From an uncultured Nocardioides sp. (GTDB taxonomy: Bacteria; Actinomycetota; Actinomycetes; Propionibacteriales; Nocardioidaceae): a stretch of DNA of 64,000 bases. Of the stretch, positions 33,057-41,334 are shown one piece after another. The translations under genes and the position numbers were made by a program. The notes below the pieces were generated by a model. It was not told the origin of the DNA. It saw nothing but the letters and a program-made list of their open reading frames with translations, and did no database searches. Numbering within the stretch: position 1 is the first letter of the stretch; the number at the start of each line of letters is the position of its first letter. The stretch lies in the NCBI RefSeq assembly GCF_947488515.1, contig NZ_CANKZF010000001.1, positions 1,302,001 to 1,366,000 on the forward strand, read 5' to 3'.

Positions 33057-33536
33057 ATGAACCGCACCACCCGCCTCACCGCCCTTGCCGTCGCCGCACT
33101 CGCCGTGCCGGCCATCGCATCCCCCGCCGTCGCCGCACCCAAGCCCCTCGTGGACCTCCGCGGCGCCGACGTCGGCACGTACACGCTCGACGCGGCCGGC
33201 ACCGCCCACCTGTCCGGCTCCGTGATCGGCGATCCGTTCGACGGGACGTACGTCGCCACGCTGGCCGCCGACGACGGCTCGCTGCCGGCACCCGGCTCGT
33301 GCGAGCCCGCCACCGGCACCCTCGACGTGACCTCTCCCAAGCGCACGCTGTCGCTCGAAGCCGTCGGCGAGGTGTGCGGCGAGTACGTGGACGCCACGTA
33401 CGTCGTCACGCACCGGTTCGTCGGCAGCTACGTCGTCGCCGACGCCACCAGCAAGAGGCTGCGCGGCACCGACGGCTGGATCTCGCTGATCCTGGCCACC
33501 GAGGGACGGGCCAACGTGGAGGTGTTCGACTCCTGA
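33057..33536 (+). CDS. Small exported protein of unknown function (159 aa)
   Basis: A classical Sec signal peptide is visible (M-N-R-T-T-R-L, a hydrophobic core LTALAVAALAVPAIA, and an AVA-A cleavage site near residue 27). The mature 130-residue domain is beta-rich, with a repeated G-S-V-I-G-D-P-F-D-G-T-Y-V-A-T-L / V-G-S-Y-V-V-A-D-A pattern. Two cysteines (GSCEPATG and GEVCGEY) could form a disulphide. I do not recognise the family. A beta-barrel or jelly-roll-like fold is a guess. CTGAGGAG precedes the start. With its SARP array and position divergent from SARP 2, it is likely part of that regulator's output, perhaps the exported component that works with the two oxidases. Confidence 0.8.
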   Translation: MNRTTRLTALAVAALAVPAIASPAVAAPKPLVDLRGADVGTYTLDAAGTAHLSGSVIGDPFDGTYVATLAADDGSLPAPGSCEPATGTLDVTSPKRTLSLEAVGEVCGEYVDATYVVTHRFVGSYVVADATSKRLRGTDGWISLILATEGRANVEVFDS

Positions 33537-33548
33537 GCGCTGGCGGCA

Positions 33549-33568
33549 CGCTGTCGACGCGGACAGCG
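33549..33568. terminator. Hairpin between convergent genes
   Basis: CGCTGTC and GACAGCG form a perfect seven-base stem with a six-base loop, between the exported-protein stop (33536) and the response-regulator stop (33570). Confidence 0.55.
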
Positions 33569-33569
33569 A

Positions 33570-34247
33570 TCACACCTGGGTGGCCGGCAGCACGCCCTCT
33601 CCCCGGCGCACCACGCCGGTCTCGTAGCCGAGCACCACGACCTGCACCCGCGTGGTGAGGCGCAGCTTGGCCAGGATCCGGTTCACGTGGGTCTTCACGG
33701 TGGCTTCCGAGATGACCAGCTGCGCCTGGATGTCTGGGTTGGTGAGCCCGCGAGCCATCAGGACGAACACCTCCCGCTCGCGCTCGGTCAGCACGTCGAG
33801 CGCGGTGCCGCCCCCCGGCGGCTGACGCACGTGCTCCTCGATCAGGCGTCGGGTCAGGGCCGGCGCCAGCAACGCCTCCCCGGCGACGACGGTCTCGATG
33901 CCGGCGACCAGTCGCTCGGGAGGCGTCGCCTTGAGCAGGAATCCGGCTGCGCCGGCCCGGAGCGCGCCGTAGACGTACGTGTCGATGTCGTACGTCGTCA
34001 GGACCAGCACCCGGGTCGGCCCGCCGGCGGCGACGATCTCCCGGGTGGCGGCGATGCCGTCGAGGACCGGCATGCGGACGTCCATGAGCACCACGTCGGG
34101 TGCGTGGGTGGCGACCGACCGGACGGCGGCTCGTCCGTCGCCGACCGTCTCGACCACGTCGATCCCGCGTGCCTCGAGCACCAGCTGCAGGCCGCTGCGG
34201 ACAAGGTCCTGGTCGTCGGCGATCACGACCCGGGCCGGGGTGGTCAC
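33570..34247 (-). CDS. NarL/FixJ-family response regulator
   Basis: The 225-residue protein has a receiver domain (acidic pocket D-D at 11-12, phosphorylation Asp 56 in VVLMDVRMP, Thr in VLVLTTYD, Lys in GFLLKATPP) and a C-terminal LuxR-type HTH (LTEREREVFVLMARGLTNPDIQAQLVISEATVKTHVNRIL, about 160-200). The GTG start overlaps the stop of the sensor kinase gene (GTGA, 34247-34244), so kinase and regulator are translationally coupled and clearly form a pair. Targets are unknown. The divergent membrane-protein gene upstream of the kinase (35488) is a plausible one. Confidence 0.93.
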   Translation of the reverse strand: MTTPARVVIADDQDLVRSGLQLVLEARGIDVVETVGDGRAAVRSVATHAPDVVLMDVRMPVLDGIAATREIVAAGGPTRVLVLTTYDIDTYVYGALRAGAAGFLLKATPPERLVAGIETVVAGEALLAPALTRRLIEEHVRQPPGGGTALDVLTEREREVFVLMARGLTNPDIQAQLVISEATVKTHVNRILAKLRLTTRVQVVVLGYETGVVRRGEGVLPATQV

Positions 34248-35359
34248 GTCGCGCCCATCGGCAGGCTCGCGTCCACCTCGAACCGGCCGCCGTCGGTGAC
34301 CCCGTGGTCGAGCTGACCACCGAGCACGTGGACCCGCTCGGCGATGCCCAGCAGCCCGAGCCCGCTGCCCTGGCCGTGGCGCCCGCCGACCTGGTTGGCC
34401 GCACGGATGCGAAGTGTGTCGGAGTCCCAGCTGATCGTGACCTCCGCGCGGCGGTCGGCTCCGTAGCGCAACGCGTTGGTCAGCGCCTCCTGCACGATCC
34501 GGTACGCCGACACGTCCACGCCGGCGGGCAGCTCGGGCAACGGGTCGGCGAGCTGGAGGTCCACGTCGAGGCCGTCGACGCGGAACCGCTCGACCAGGTC
34601 GGGCAGCTGGGCCAGGCCGGGCGCCGGCTCCAGCCCGAGCTCGTCAGCGCTGTGGCGGATCAGGTGAAGGAGTCGGCCCGTCTCGGCGAGCGCCTGTCGC
34701 CCGGTTGCCGCGACGTTGTCCAACGCCTGAGCGGCCCTGTCCGGGTCCAGGTGCAAGAGGTCCTGGGCGACGGCGGTCTGCACCACCATCGCGCTGACCG
34801 AGTGGGCGATCACGTCGTGCAGGTCGCGGGCGATCCGCTGGCGCTCGTCCCGGACGGCCTGCTCCCGGATGAGGTGCTGCTGGCGCTCGAGCTCGGCGGT
34901 CTGCTCGGCCAGGCGCAGCGTCACCCGTCCCAGGACGTACGGCGGCACCAGCAGCGAGGCCACGAAGAAGACGTCGGTGACGTCGTTGTCCCGCTCGTCG
35001 GTGAAGAGGTAGTCGGAGGCGAGCAACATCATGAGCACGCCGAGGACGAGCAGCCCGCTGAAGCCCGGCACCCACCGCCCGAGCGAGTATGCGACGACGG
35101 CCAGGACCATGATCGGCGCCGCCAGGTCGTCCAGCTCTGGCCCGAACCACGGCGTGACGAGGGTCAGCGTGCCAGCCACCAGGGTGGTGAGCCTCGGCCA
35201 CCGGCGGCGCGGCACGAGGGCCAGGCACGACAGCACCGAGAGCACGGCCGCGGCCGGGGCGCCGTCCGGCGCAATGAGAGCGATCTCCAGGAGCGACATC
35301 GCGGCGACGACCGCCGGGACGCCCCAGTCGGTCACCGTCGACGAAGCTCGCCCGATCAC
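34244..35359 (-). CDS. Sensor histidine kinase (HisKA_3 type)
   Basis: This is a 371-residue membrane-bound kinase. The N-terminal third contains about four to five membrane helices (for example VPAVVAAMSLLEIALIA, APIMVLAVVAYSLG, GLLVLGVLMMLLAS, VFFVASLLVPPYVLG). The dimerisation and phosphoacceptor region follows, with RQRIARDLHDVIAHSVSAMV (His 181 in the H-D-V motif of the DesK/NarX-type HisKA_3 group). An ATPase domain closes the protein, with YRIVQEALTNALRYG (N box) and GLGLLGIAERV (G box). No extracytoplasmic sensor domain is visible, so the signal is probably sensed in or near the membrane. It is the first gene of the two-gene operon with the response regulator. Confidence 0.92.
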   Translation of the reverse strand: MIGRASSTVTDWGVPAVVAAMSLLEIALIAPDGAPAAAVLSVLSCLALVPRRRWPRLTTLVAGTLTLVTPWFGPELDDLAAPIMVLAVVAYSLGRWVPGFSGLLVLGVLMMLLASDYLFTDERDNDVTDVFFVASLLVPPYVLGRVTLRLAEQTAELERQQHLIREQAVRDERQRIARDLHDVIAHSVSAMVVQTAVAQDLLHLDPDRAAQALDNVAATGRQALAETGRLLHLIRHSADELGLEPAPGLAQLPDLVERFRVDGLDVDLQLADPLPELPAGVDVSAYRIVQEALTNALRYGADRRAEVTISWDSDTLRIRAANQVGGRHGQGSGLGLLGIAERVHVLGGQLDHGVTDGGRFEVDASLPMGAT

Positions 35360-35487
35360 ACGTCGAGGCTACGCGGATCGTCGTCCTGCTCCGTCAAACC
35401 AGGGGTTGACCGGGGATCGGCCCCTGCTCCGATGTGCCGCGCACGCGACCGGCCGATGGTGGAGGTCCATCGAGCGAAGGAACAGCC

Positions 35488-36198
35488 ATGTCGGCCCTCA
35501 CATTCTTGGACCAGCCGGAGCACCAGCGCCGGATCGGACGCCTCGCCTGGGTGATGGCCTGGGTCGGCTTGGTCGTGGGGCAGCTCCACGCGCTCGCCCG
35601 GGTCGCCACCAGGGACGGCGCGTCCGACGCGGACGAGGGGCTCATGCACCTCTGGGCCGAGCCGGCGTCGACGGCGCTCGCGCCGCTTCTCGACTGGTCC
35701 TCGCCCCACGTGGTCTACCTGACCTACGGGAAGATCTGGTTCCCCGTCGTGGGGGCCGCGACACTGGCCGCGTTCGTCGTCCACCGCCGGCGCTCCGTCG
35801 CCGGGTTCCGAGGGGCCGAACGCTGGGCGTGGCGCGTCACGCTCACGGCACTCTCGCTCGCGACCGTCGGCTGCTTCGCCGAGTACTGGACGCAGTGGGG
35901 AAGCGGCAGCGAGGGCCTTCTCGAAGCGGTGTTCATCGTCCTGGTCCCGGTCCTGCTGCTCACGATGGTCGCCTCGACCTTCCTGGGCATCGTGCTGATC
36001 CGACGGGGCCTCGGTCTGCCGGCGTGGCTGCTCGCGCTCACCTTCCCGGGGTTGTTCGTCATCTCGGAGGTGACGTCGCTCGGCAGCGTGTTCCTGCCGA
36101 TCTCCTTCGCGTTCGGCATCCTCGGCCGCCGGATCGCCCGGGAGCGTGACTCCGCGACCCCCGTCTCGTCGTCTCGGACGGCGCCGGTCGTGCGCTGA
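35488..36198 (+). CDS. Integral membrane protein, unknown family (236 aa)
   Basis: It starts at ATG 35488 with GAAGGA nine bases before. About six hydrophobic segments can be seen: LAWVMAWVGLVVGQLHAL, FPVVGAATLAAFVV, WRVTLTALSLATVGCFAEYW, LLEAVFIVLVPVLLLTMVASTFLGIVLI, LPAWLLALTFPGLFVISEV and VFLPISFAFGILG. I do not recognise a named family. It lies divergent from the two-component operon with about 128 bases between the start codons, a common arrangement for a target gene of the system. A strong hairpin follows 37 bases after its stop, shared with the convergent S8 protease gene. Confidence 0.75.
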   Translation: MSALTFLDQPEHQRRIGRLAWVMAWVGLVVGQLHALARVATRDGASDADEGLMHLWAEPASTALAPLLDWSSPHVVYLTYGKIWFPVVGAATLAAFVVHRRRSVAGFRGAERWAWRVTLTALSLATVGCFAEYWTQWGSGSEGLLEAVFIVLVPVLLLTMVASTFLGIVLIRRGLGLPAWLLALTFPGLFVISEVTSLGSVFLPISFAFGILGRRIARERDSATPVSSSRTAPVVR

Positions 36199-36235
36199 CC
36201 GACGCGTCCCTAGGCCGGGGTCCGGGGGTGGGCGA

Positions 36236-36271
36236 GACGCCCGCCGGAGGTGGGGTCCTCCGGCGGGCGTC
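36236..36271. terminator. Strong bidirectional hairpin
   Basis: A perfect 15-base stem (GACGCCCGCCGGAGG with its complement) and a six-base loop lie between convergent stops at 36198 and 36284. It should end transcription from both sides. Confidence 0.8.
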
Positions 36272-36283
36272 CTCAGGCCGTGG

Positions 36284-39200
36284 TCAGCGCACCCCGGCAG
36301 CGCGGACCACCTCCTGCGTGACGTGGTTGCCCGCGTCGTCCGAGGCCGTGGCGCGCAGCGAGAGGTGGGTGACCCTCGCCGGGATCCGCACCGTCGCCGA
36401 CCACGAGCCGAGGTTCTCCCGCACGAGCTCGGCGCGCTCCCAGGTGGCCCCGTCGTCGTACGACACCTCGAGCGTCGCCCGGTTCACCTTCCCGGCGCCC
36501 TCGACGTCCGGCGGGAAGGCGGCCGCGAGGCCGATCTCCTGCGTACGACCGGTGAGGCGGCCGGCCAGGTCGGCGTCGAGGTCGTAGTCCAGCTGCAGCA
36601 GCGGCAGGTTGACCCAGTCGTCCGACGCAGCTGTCTGCGCCCGGAAGTCCCACGCCGTCGACGTACGCGTCGCGAGGCGCCAGCGGTCGGGGCGCGTGGT
36701 GTCCATCTCGAAGCGGTAGTCCGCCCAGCCGTCGGTCGCCGGCACCTCCCTCTGCACGGCCTGGAAGGGGCTCTCGTCGATGAGCTCGTCACCGGCGTAG
36801 AGCCGCGTCACCACCGTCGACTCGTCGGACATCCCGCCCGTCACGTCGTCGGAGCCGGCGCTGGCGAACGGCACGTTCACCGCGAAGAAGTTGCCGCTCC
36901 GGCGCGGCTGCCAGTAGCCCGGACCGGTGCGCGGGCGCGCCACCGGGTCGAACCAGCTGTGCGTGCGGACCTCGCCACGGCGGTAGGAGCGCTGGTCGCC
37001 GCGCAGCTCCCAGCCGCGCACGTCCTGCACGCCCTCGTACCACTCGGAGCCCGCCTGCGTGCTGACGTAGTCGGTGCGCTCGGTGCCGAGGTGGACCGGC
37101 TCGAAGTACTCCAGGCACGGCGGCCAGTTCCAGTCCGAGCAGTCGGCCCGGCTCTCGATCGCGAGCTGCCCGGCCTCGCCGACGAAGCGGTTGGTGATCG
37201 TCGCCAGCTCCTTCTTCGCGGGAGCCCACGACAGGCCGGCCGGGACCTCTCCGTCGAACGAGCGGACCAGGTCGTAGACGTAGGGCGCCTGCTCGGTGCC
37301 GTCGAGCGTCAGCATGACCTTGCCGCCGCGTCCCAGCCTGTCGATCAGGGGCTGCCCCCCGGCCTGCGTCATCGCCAGGATCGGCAGGTCGGTGCCGCCG
37401 GCGTAGTCGATGAACCGGCCGGGGCGGTCGTTGACGATCGCGACGACGCGGGCGCCGGCGCGGGCCGCGTTCTCGGCGACCTCGTACGCCGCGATGTCGT
37501 CCGAGCGCCGGACCAGCACCGCCTTGCCGCGGACGTCCTTCCCGGCGAAGTCACCCGCCGCACCGGTCCCGGCTGCGACGGCGGTCAGCCGTGCGGTGCC
37601 GTCCCAGCGCCGGGCCGAGGGCATGTTGCGGGCGTCGAGCTCCGTGCCACCGATGGTCACCGTGAGCAGCGGAGCGGTACGCCGCCAGCGCATCGTGAAC
37701 TCGAAGCGACCGCCGCCGACCTTGCCGGTGGGGGCTGTGTAGACGTGGTCGATCGCCGGGGAGACCGCGTACTGGTTGACGAAGCTCGCGAACCGCCCGC
37801 CGATGCCCGAGTCGTGGACGTAACCCGGCCGGCGTGCGCCGTCGATGCTCGGTCGCGGCGTGCTGACCGAGATCTCCTTCGCCGCGCGGGCGTCGAGGGT
37901 CACCGTCTGGTCGGCACCGCCCACCACGAGGTGGGGGTTGCCCACGAGCGCGACGCCGCTGCCGTCGGCGTCGACCGGCAGCCAGCTGGTGACGTTGTAG
38001 ATGCCCGGCTGGAGTCGCTGGGTCGGTACCTGCCCGGTGGCGGGGTCGAGCGCGAGCGTCTGGACGAACTGGTCGCCGTAGCGGTACATCGTGACGAAGC
38101 CGCCGGTCGGCTTGCCCTGCCGGTCGAGCGCCTTGACGTCGAGGTCGTAGCGCTCCTGCTCCTTGACCAGGCCGACAGCGGTCTGCGCGACCTGCTCACT
38201 GCCCGCGGTCGCCACGATGGTCCCTGAGTACGTCGTCCCCGGCGCGCCGGCGGCCGGCTTACCGGTCACCGTGACGTCGGCGGTGCCGCCGGCCGGCACC
38301 GTGACCTGGGCGGCCGACAGCGTCACGAGCTGCTCGGGAGCGGGCGACAGGTCGTCGGCAGTGACGGCCTCCGACAGGTCGAGCGTGACATCGGCGTCGG
38401 TGAGGTTGGTGTAGGTGATCGTCCGGTCGACCGGCGCGTCGTCGTCGGACGGCCACGCGTGGTAGCCGAGCTCGACGCTCGCGGTGGCGACGACGTCGCC
38501 GGAGGTCGCGGACGGGACGTCGAGCCGACCGCCGCCGACCTGGTAGGCCGTCTGGCCGGCGAGCGGCTTGGCCGTGCTGACCAGGGCGTCGCGGATCTGT
38601 GCGCCGCTCCAGTCGGGGTGCTGCTGCGCGATGATGGCGGCTGCGCCCGCGACGTGCGGGGTGGCCATCGAGGTGCCCGACAGCGAGACGTAGGGACCGT
38701 CGCCGTCGGAGGCGGAGGAGCGGGCGGCGAGGACGTCGACCCCGGGCGCGACGATCTCCGGCTTCACCACGGCGTCGCCCAGGCGCGGACCCATGTCCTG
38801 GAAGTAGGCGCGCTCGTCCGCGCCGTCGACTGCTCCGACGGTGAGCGCAGACTGGGCGGCACCGGGCGAGCCGATGCCGCTGACCCGGCCGTAGTTGCCG
38901 GCGGCGATGACGAAGAGCGCGCCGGTCGACTTGCTGAGCGAGTCGACGGCGAGGGCCATCGGGTCGGTGCCGTCGCTGGCCTCCGGGCTGCCCAGGCTCA
39001 TCGAGACGACGTCGGCGCGGCCGGCGCCCCACTCCATCCCCTCGATGATCCAGGACTCCGCGCCGGAGCCCGCGTCGTTGAGGACCTTGCCGATCGCGAG
39101 GTCCGCGCCGGGAGCGACGCCCTTCTCCTTGCCGTCGGAGGCGGCGCCGGTGCCGGCCACCGTCGAGGCGACGTGGGTGCCGTGGCCGTTGACGTCGGTG

Positions 39201-39964
39201 ACCGTTTCCCCGGGCACGAAGCTGCGGGTCTCGGCCACCTGCTCGGCGAGGTCGGGGTGGGTCTGGTCGACGCCGGTGTCGAGCACCGCGACGGTGACGC
39301 CGGTTCCGTCGAGGCCCTGCGCCCACGCCTTGGGGGCGCCGACCTGCGCGACGGAGTCGGCGAGCGAGGCCTCGACCTTGCCGTCGAGGTGGATCTTGGC
39401 GATGCCACCGGCGAAGCGGGCGCGGCCCTGCTGCGCGATCTCGGCCCAGAAGTCGGCCGCCCGGTCCTTGCTCGCGGCGACGGCCGCGCCGCCGATGCTC
39501 GGCAGCACCGCTCCTTGGGTGCTGTGGGCCGGCGCGTCCATGGCGGCGGCGCGGACGCCGGGTCCGTACTGGACGATCAGCGGGATCGACGGCACAGACG
39601 CGTCGTCGTACCCCTGCTCGACCAGGCCGGTGACGTTGAAGAGGTCGGCATCAACACGGCCGCTGGCGAGGAACGGGAGGGCGACGTCAGGGACGACGTG
39701 GAGGTCGTCGCCGACCGCGTTGGTCTGGTAGCCGCCGGTGCTGCCGGGCGCGCGGTCGACGCTCACCGTGTCGCGGCCCGCACCGGTGTCGGTGAGGGTG
39801 ACGACGTCGCCGGTGAGGAGGGTGACCGTGGTGGTCTTTGCGGCGGCCGGCGCGGCGGTGGCCTTCGCGTCGGGGCCGGCTGCGGCGCTGGGCACGGCCA
39901 ACGCAGCGGCGGTGACCGCGAGCGTCGCGAGCCCGGCGACGGCGCCGGGGAGGGATCGGGACAT
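36284..39964 (-). CDS. Secreted S8 (subtilisin-like) serine protease, 1226 aa
   Basis: The protein has a Sec signal peptide (M-S-R-S-L-P-G then a hydrophobic run to about residue 29) and a propeptide-like N-terminal region. The catalytic domain has Asp 229 (VAVLDTGVDQTHPDL), His 261 (NGHGTHVASTVAG), the oxyanion Asn 357 (AAGNYG) and Ser 432 (GTSMATPHVAG). A protease-associated-like segment (about 890-980, GKAVLVRRSDDIAAYE...ILAMTQAGGQPLID) and beta-rich C-terminal domains follow. Such large S8 proteases are exported scavenging or processing enzymes. The ATG ending at 39964 has AAAGGA eight bases before. It is divergent from a TrmB/LuxR-type regulator, with an ATGGCG-N6-CGCCAT inverted repeat between them. 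No C-terminal anchor is visible, so it is probably released. Confidence 0.93.
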   Translation of the reverse strand: MSRSLPGAVAGLATLAVTAAALAVPSAAAGPDAKATAAPAAAKTTTVTLLTGDVVTLTDTGAGRDTVSVDRAPGSTGGYQTNAVGDDLHVVPDVALPFLASGRVDADLFNVTGLVEQGYDDASVPSIPLIVQYGPGVRAAAMDAPAHSTQGAVLPSIGGAAVAASKDRAADFWAEIAQQGRARFAGGIAKIHLDGKVEASLADSVAQVGAPKAWAQGLDGTGVTVAVLDTGVDQTHPDLAEQVAETRSFVPGETVTDVNGHGTHVASTVAGTGAASDGKEKGVAPGADLAIGKVLNDAGSGAESWIIEGMEWGAGRADVVSMSLGSPEASDGTDPMALAVDSLSKSTGALFVIAAGNYGRVSGIGSPGAAQSALTVGAVDGADERAYFQDMGPRLGDAVVKPEIVAPGVDVLAARSSASDGDGPYVSLSGTSMATPHVAGAAAIIAQQHPDWSGAQIRDALVSTAKPLAGQTAYQVGGGRLDVPSATSGDVVATASVELGYHAWPSDDDAPVDRTITYTNLTDADVTLDLSEAVTADDLSPAPEQLVTLSAAQVTVPAGGTADVTVTGKPAAGAPGTTYSGTIVATAGSEQVAQTAVGLVKEQERYDLDVKALDRQGKPTGGFVTMYRYGDQFVQTLALDPATGQVPTQRLQPGIYNVTSWLPVDADGSGVALVGNPHLVVGGADQTVTLDARAAKEISVSTPRPSIDGARRPGYVHDSGIGGRFASFVNQYAVSPAIDHVYTAPTGKVGGGRFEFTMRWRRTAPLLTVTIGGTELDARNMPSARRWDGTARLTAVAAGTGAAGDFAGKDVRGKAVLVRRSDDIAAYEVAENAARAGARVVAIVNDRPGRFIDYAGGTDLPILAMTQAGGQPLIDRLGRGGKVMLTLDGTEQAPYVYDLVRSFDGEVPAGLSWAPAKKELATITNRFVGEAGQLAIESRADCSDWNWPPCLEYFEPVHLGTERTDYVSTQAGSEWYEGVQDVRGWELRGDQRSYRRGEVRTHSWFDPVARPRTGPGYWQPRRSGNFFAVNVPFASAGSDDVTGGMSDESTVVTRLYAGDELIDESPFQAVQREVPATDGWADYRFEMDTTRPDRWRLATRTSTAWDFRAQTAASDDWVNLPLLQLDYDLDADLAGRLTGRTQEIGLAAAFPPDVEGAGKVNRATLEVSYDDGATWERAELVRENLGSWSATVRIPARVTHLSLRATASDDAGNHVTQEVVRAAGVR

Positions 39965-40028
39965 GTGGGTGGGTCCTTTCCGAGAAGGTGAGCAGGCATG
40001 AACCTGCCATCGATGAGTACGCTCCTCA

Positions 40029-40046
40029 ATGGCGGACATACGCCAT
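40029..40046. promoter_or_regulatory. Inverted repeat ATGGCG-N6-CGCCAT between S8 protease and its regulator
   Basis: A perfect 6+6 inverted repeat lies 65 bases upstream of the protease start and 53 bases upstream of the regulator start. Its symmetry and position make it the best operator candidate for the adjacent regulator. Confidence 0.5.
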
Positions 40047-40098
40047 GACACATCTCCGCCGCCCACGGCCCTCACCTCGGCTTCAGAAGGAAGGCAGC

Positions 40099-41085
40099 AT
40101 GCTCGACGTGCTCGGACTGGATGCGACAGAGGAAGGCGCCTACCGGCGTCTCGTGGCACTGCCCTCAGCCTCCGCAGAGGACCTGGCCGAGGTGATGACC
40201 TCCTCGGTCTCGGCCCTGGCCACCGCGCTCTCCGCGTTGGAGGACAAGGGACTCGTCGCGCGGTCGACGGGGCAGCCCGGCCACTTCGTCGCCTCTCCCC
40301 CGTCGCTGGCGCTCGGGTCGCTGATCGTGCAGCGCGAGGAGGAGATCCGCCGCGCGCAGCTCGAGCTCGGCCGGCTCACCGAGCAGTACCGCGGCTCCGT
40401 CGCCGACCGCACCGGCACCGACGTCGTCGACGTCGTACGCGGCTCCCGCGCGGTGGCCGACCGGTTCGCCCAGATGCAGCGCGGCGCGTCCTCAGAGGTC
40501 GTGGCCCTGGTGAAGACGTCGGTCGCGGTGGTGACCGCGGAGGAGAACACCGCCTCCGAGGACGTGGCCGTCGCCCGCGGCGTCGCTTACCGCGTCGTGC
40601 TCGAGCGGTCGGCCTTCGAGCAGCCGGGCTTCATGGGCCGGGTGGTCGACTCGATCTCGGCCGGGGAGAAGGTGCGGGTGACGGACTCACTTCCGCTGCG
40701 GCTGGTGGTCGCTGACCGGTCGCTCGCGCTCTTGCCCCTGGCGCCCACCGCGTCCGACTCCGGCGGCGGGGCGCTCCTGGTGCACGAGTCCGGGCTGCTG
40801 GACGCGCTGCTCCACCTCTTCGACCTGGTCTGGGCGTCCTCCAACGAGGTCGTGCCGTCTGCGTCTGGCGTCTCGGTGCTGGACGCCGACCGCATCGAGG
40901 ACGTCGACGCGCGCATTCTCACGCTGCTGCTTGCTGGGCTGACCGACCAGGCGATCGGCGGTCAGCTGGGGATGTCGCTCCGTACGGTCCAGCGGCGGGT
41001 GTCGGGGTTGATGGACCGGGCTTCTGTCGTGACGCGGTTCCAGCTCGGGCACGAGGCTTGCCGGCGGGGGTGGGTGGGGGTGTGA
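40099..41085 (+). CDS. TrmB/LuxR-type transcriptional regulator
   Basis: The 328-residue protein has an N-terminal TrmB-like winged helix (MLDVLGLDATEEGAYRRLVAL...ALATALSALEDKGLVAR, about residues 1-65). A middle domain with a PLDc-like TrmB character (EVVALVKTSVAVV, RGVAYRVVLERSAFE) follows, then a C-terminal LuxR-type HTH (LLLAGLTDQAIGGQLGMSLRTVQRRVSGLM, about 275-310). I use ATG 40099, which has AGAAGGAAGG before it. The frame is open 111 bases further upstream but through the operator region. This double-HTH type is common beside exported proteases in actinobacteria. It probably senses a small ligand and controls the divergent S8 protease gene. Confidence 0.85.
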   Translation: MLDVLGLDATEEGAYRRLVALPSASAEDLAEVMTSSVSALATALSALEDKGLVARSTGQPGHFVASPPSLALGSLIVQREEEIRRAQLELGRLTEQYRGSVADRTGTDVVDVVRGSRAVADRFAQMQRGASSEVVALVKTSVAVVTAEENTASEDVAVARGVAYRVVLERSAFEQPGFMGRVVDSISAGEKVRVTDSLPLRLVVADRSLALLPLAPTASDSGGGALLVHESGLLDALLHLFDLVWASSNEVVPSASGVSVLDADRIEDVDARILTLLLAGLTDQAIGGQLGMSLRTVQRRVSGLMDRASVVTRFQLGHEACRRGWVGV

Positions 41086-41288
41086 CCTGGCCGTGCGCTA
41101 GCGAGCGCCACCTCGCAGCGCTCTGAACCGGGCGATCTCGGCCTCCGCCCCACGACATCCCGGCATGCTGCCGGGCCGTCGCGTGGAGCTCGAGGCGCCG
41201 ATGCAGGTGGCTTCCGTACGTCGGCGCGAAGCTCATCACGCTCGCCGCCTCGTTGGGAGCGGATTCGACACGTTGGCGCAAGTCGAAG

Positions 41289-41319
41289 GAGGGCGGACCG
41301 CATCACGCGGCCCGCCCTC
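41289..41319. terminator. Hairpin terminator for nrdJ
   Basis: A two-part stem, GAGGGCGG / CCGCCCTC and then CCGC / GCGG with an A-C bulge, closes on ATCAC. It lies 16 bases past the nrdJ stop. The rest of the 41086-41334 gap shows no gene. Confidence 0.75.
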
Positions 41320-41334
41320 GACGTACTCATCTGA

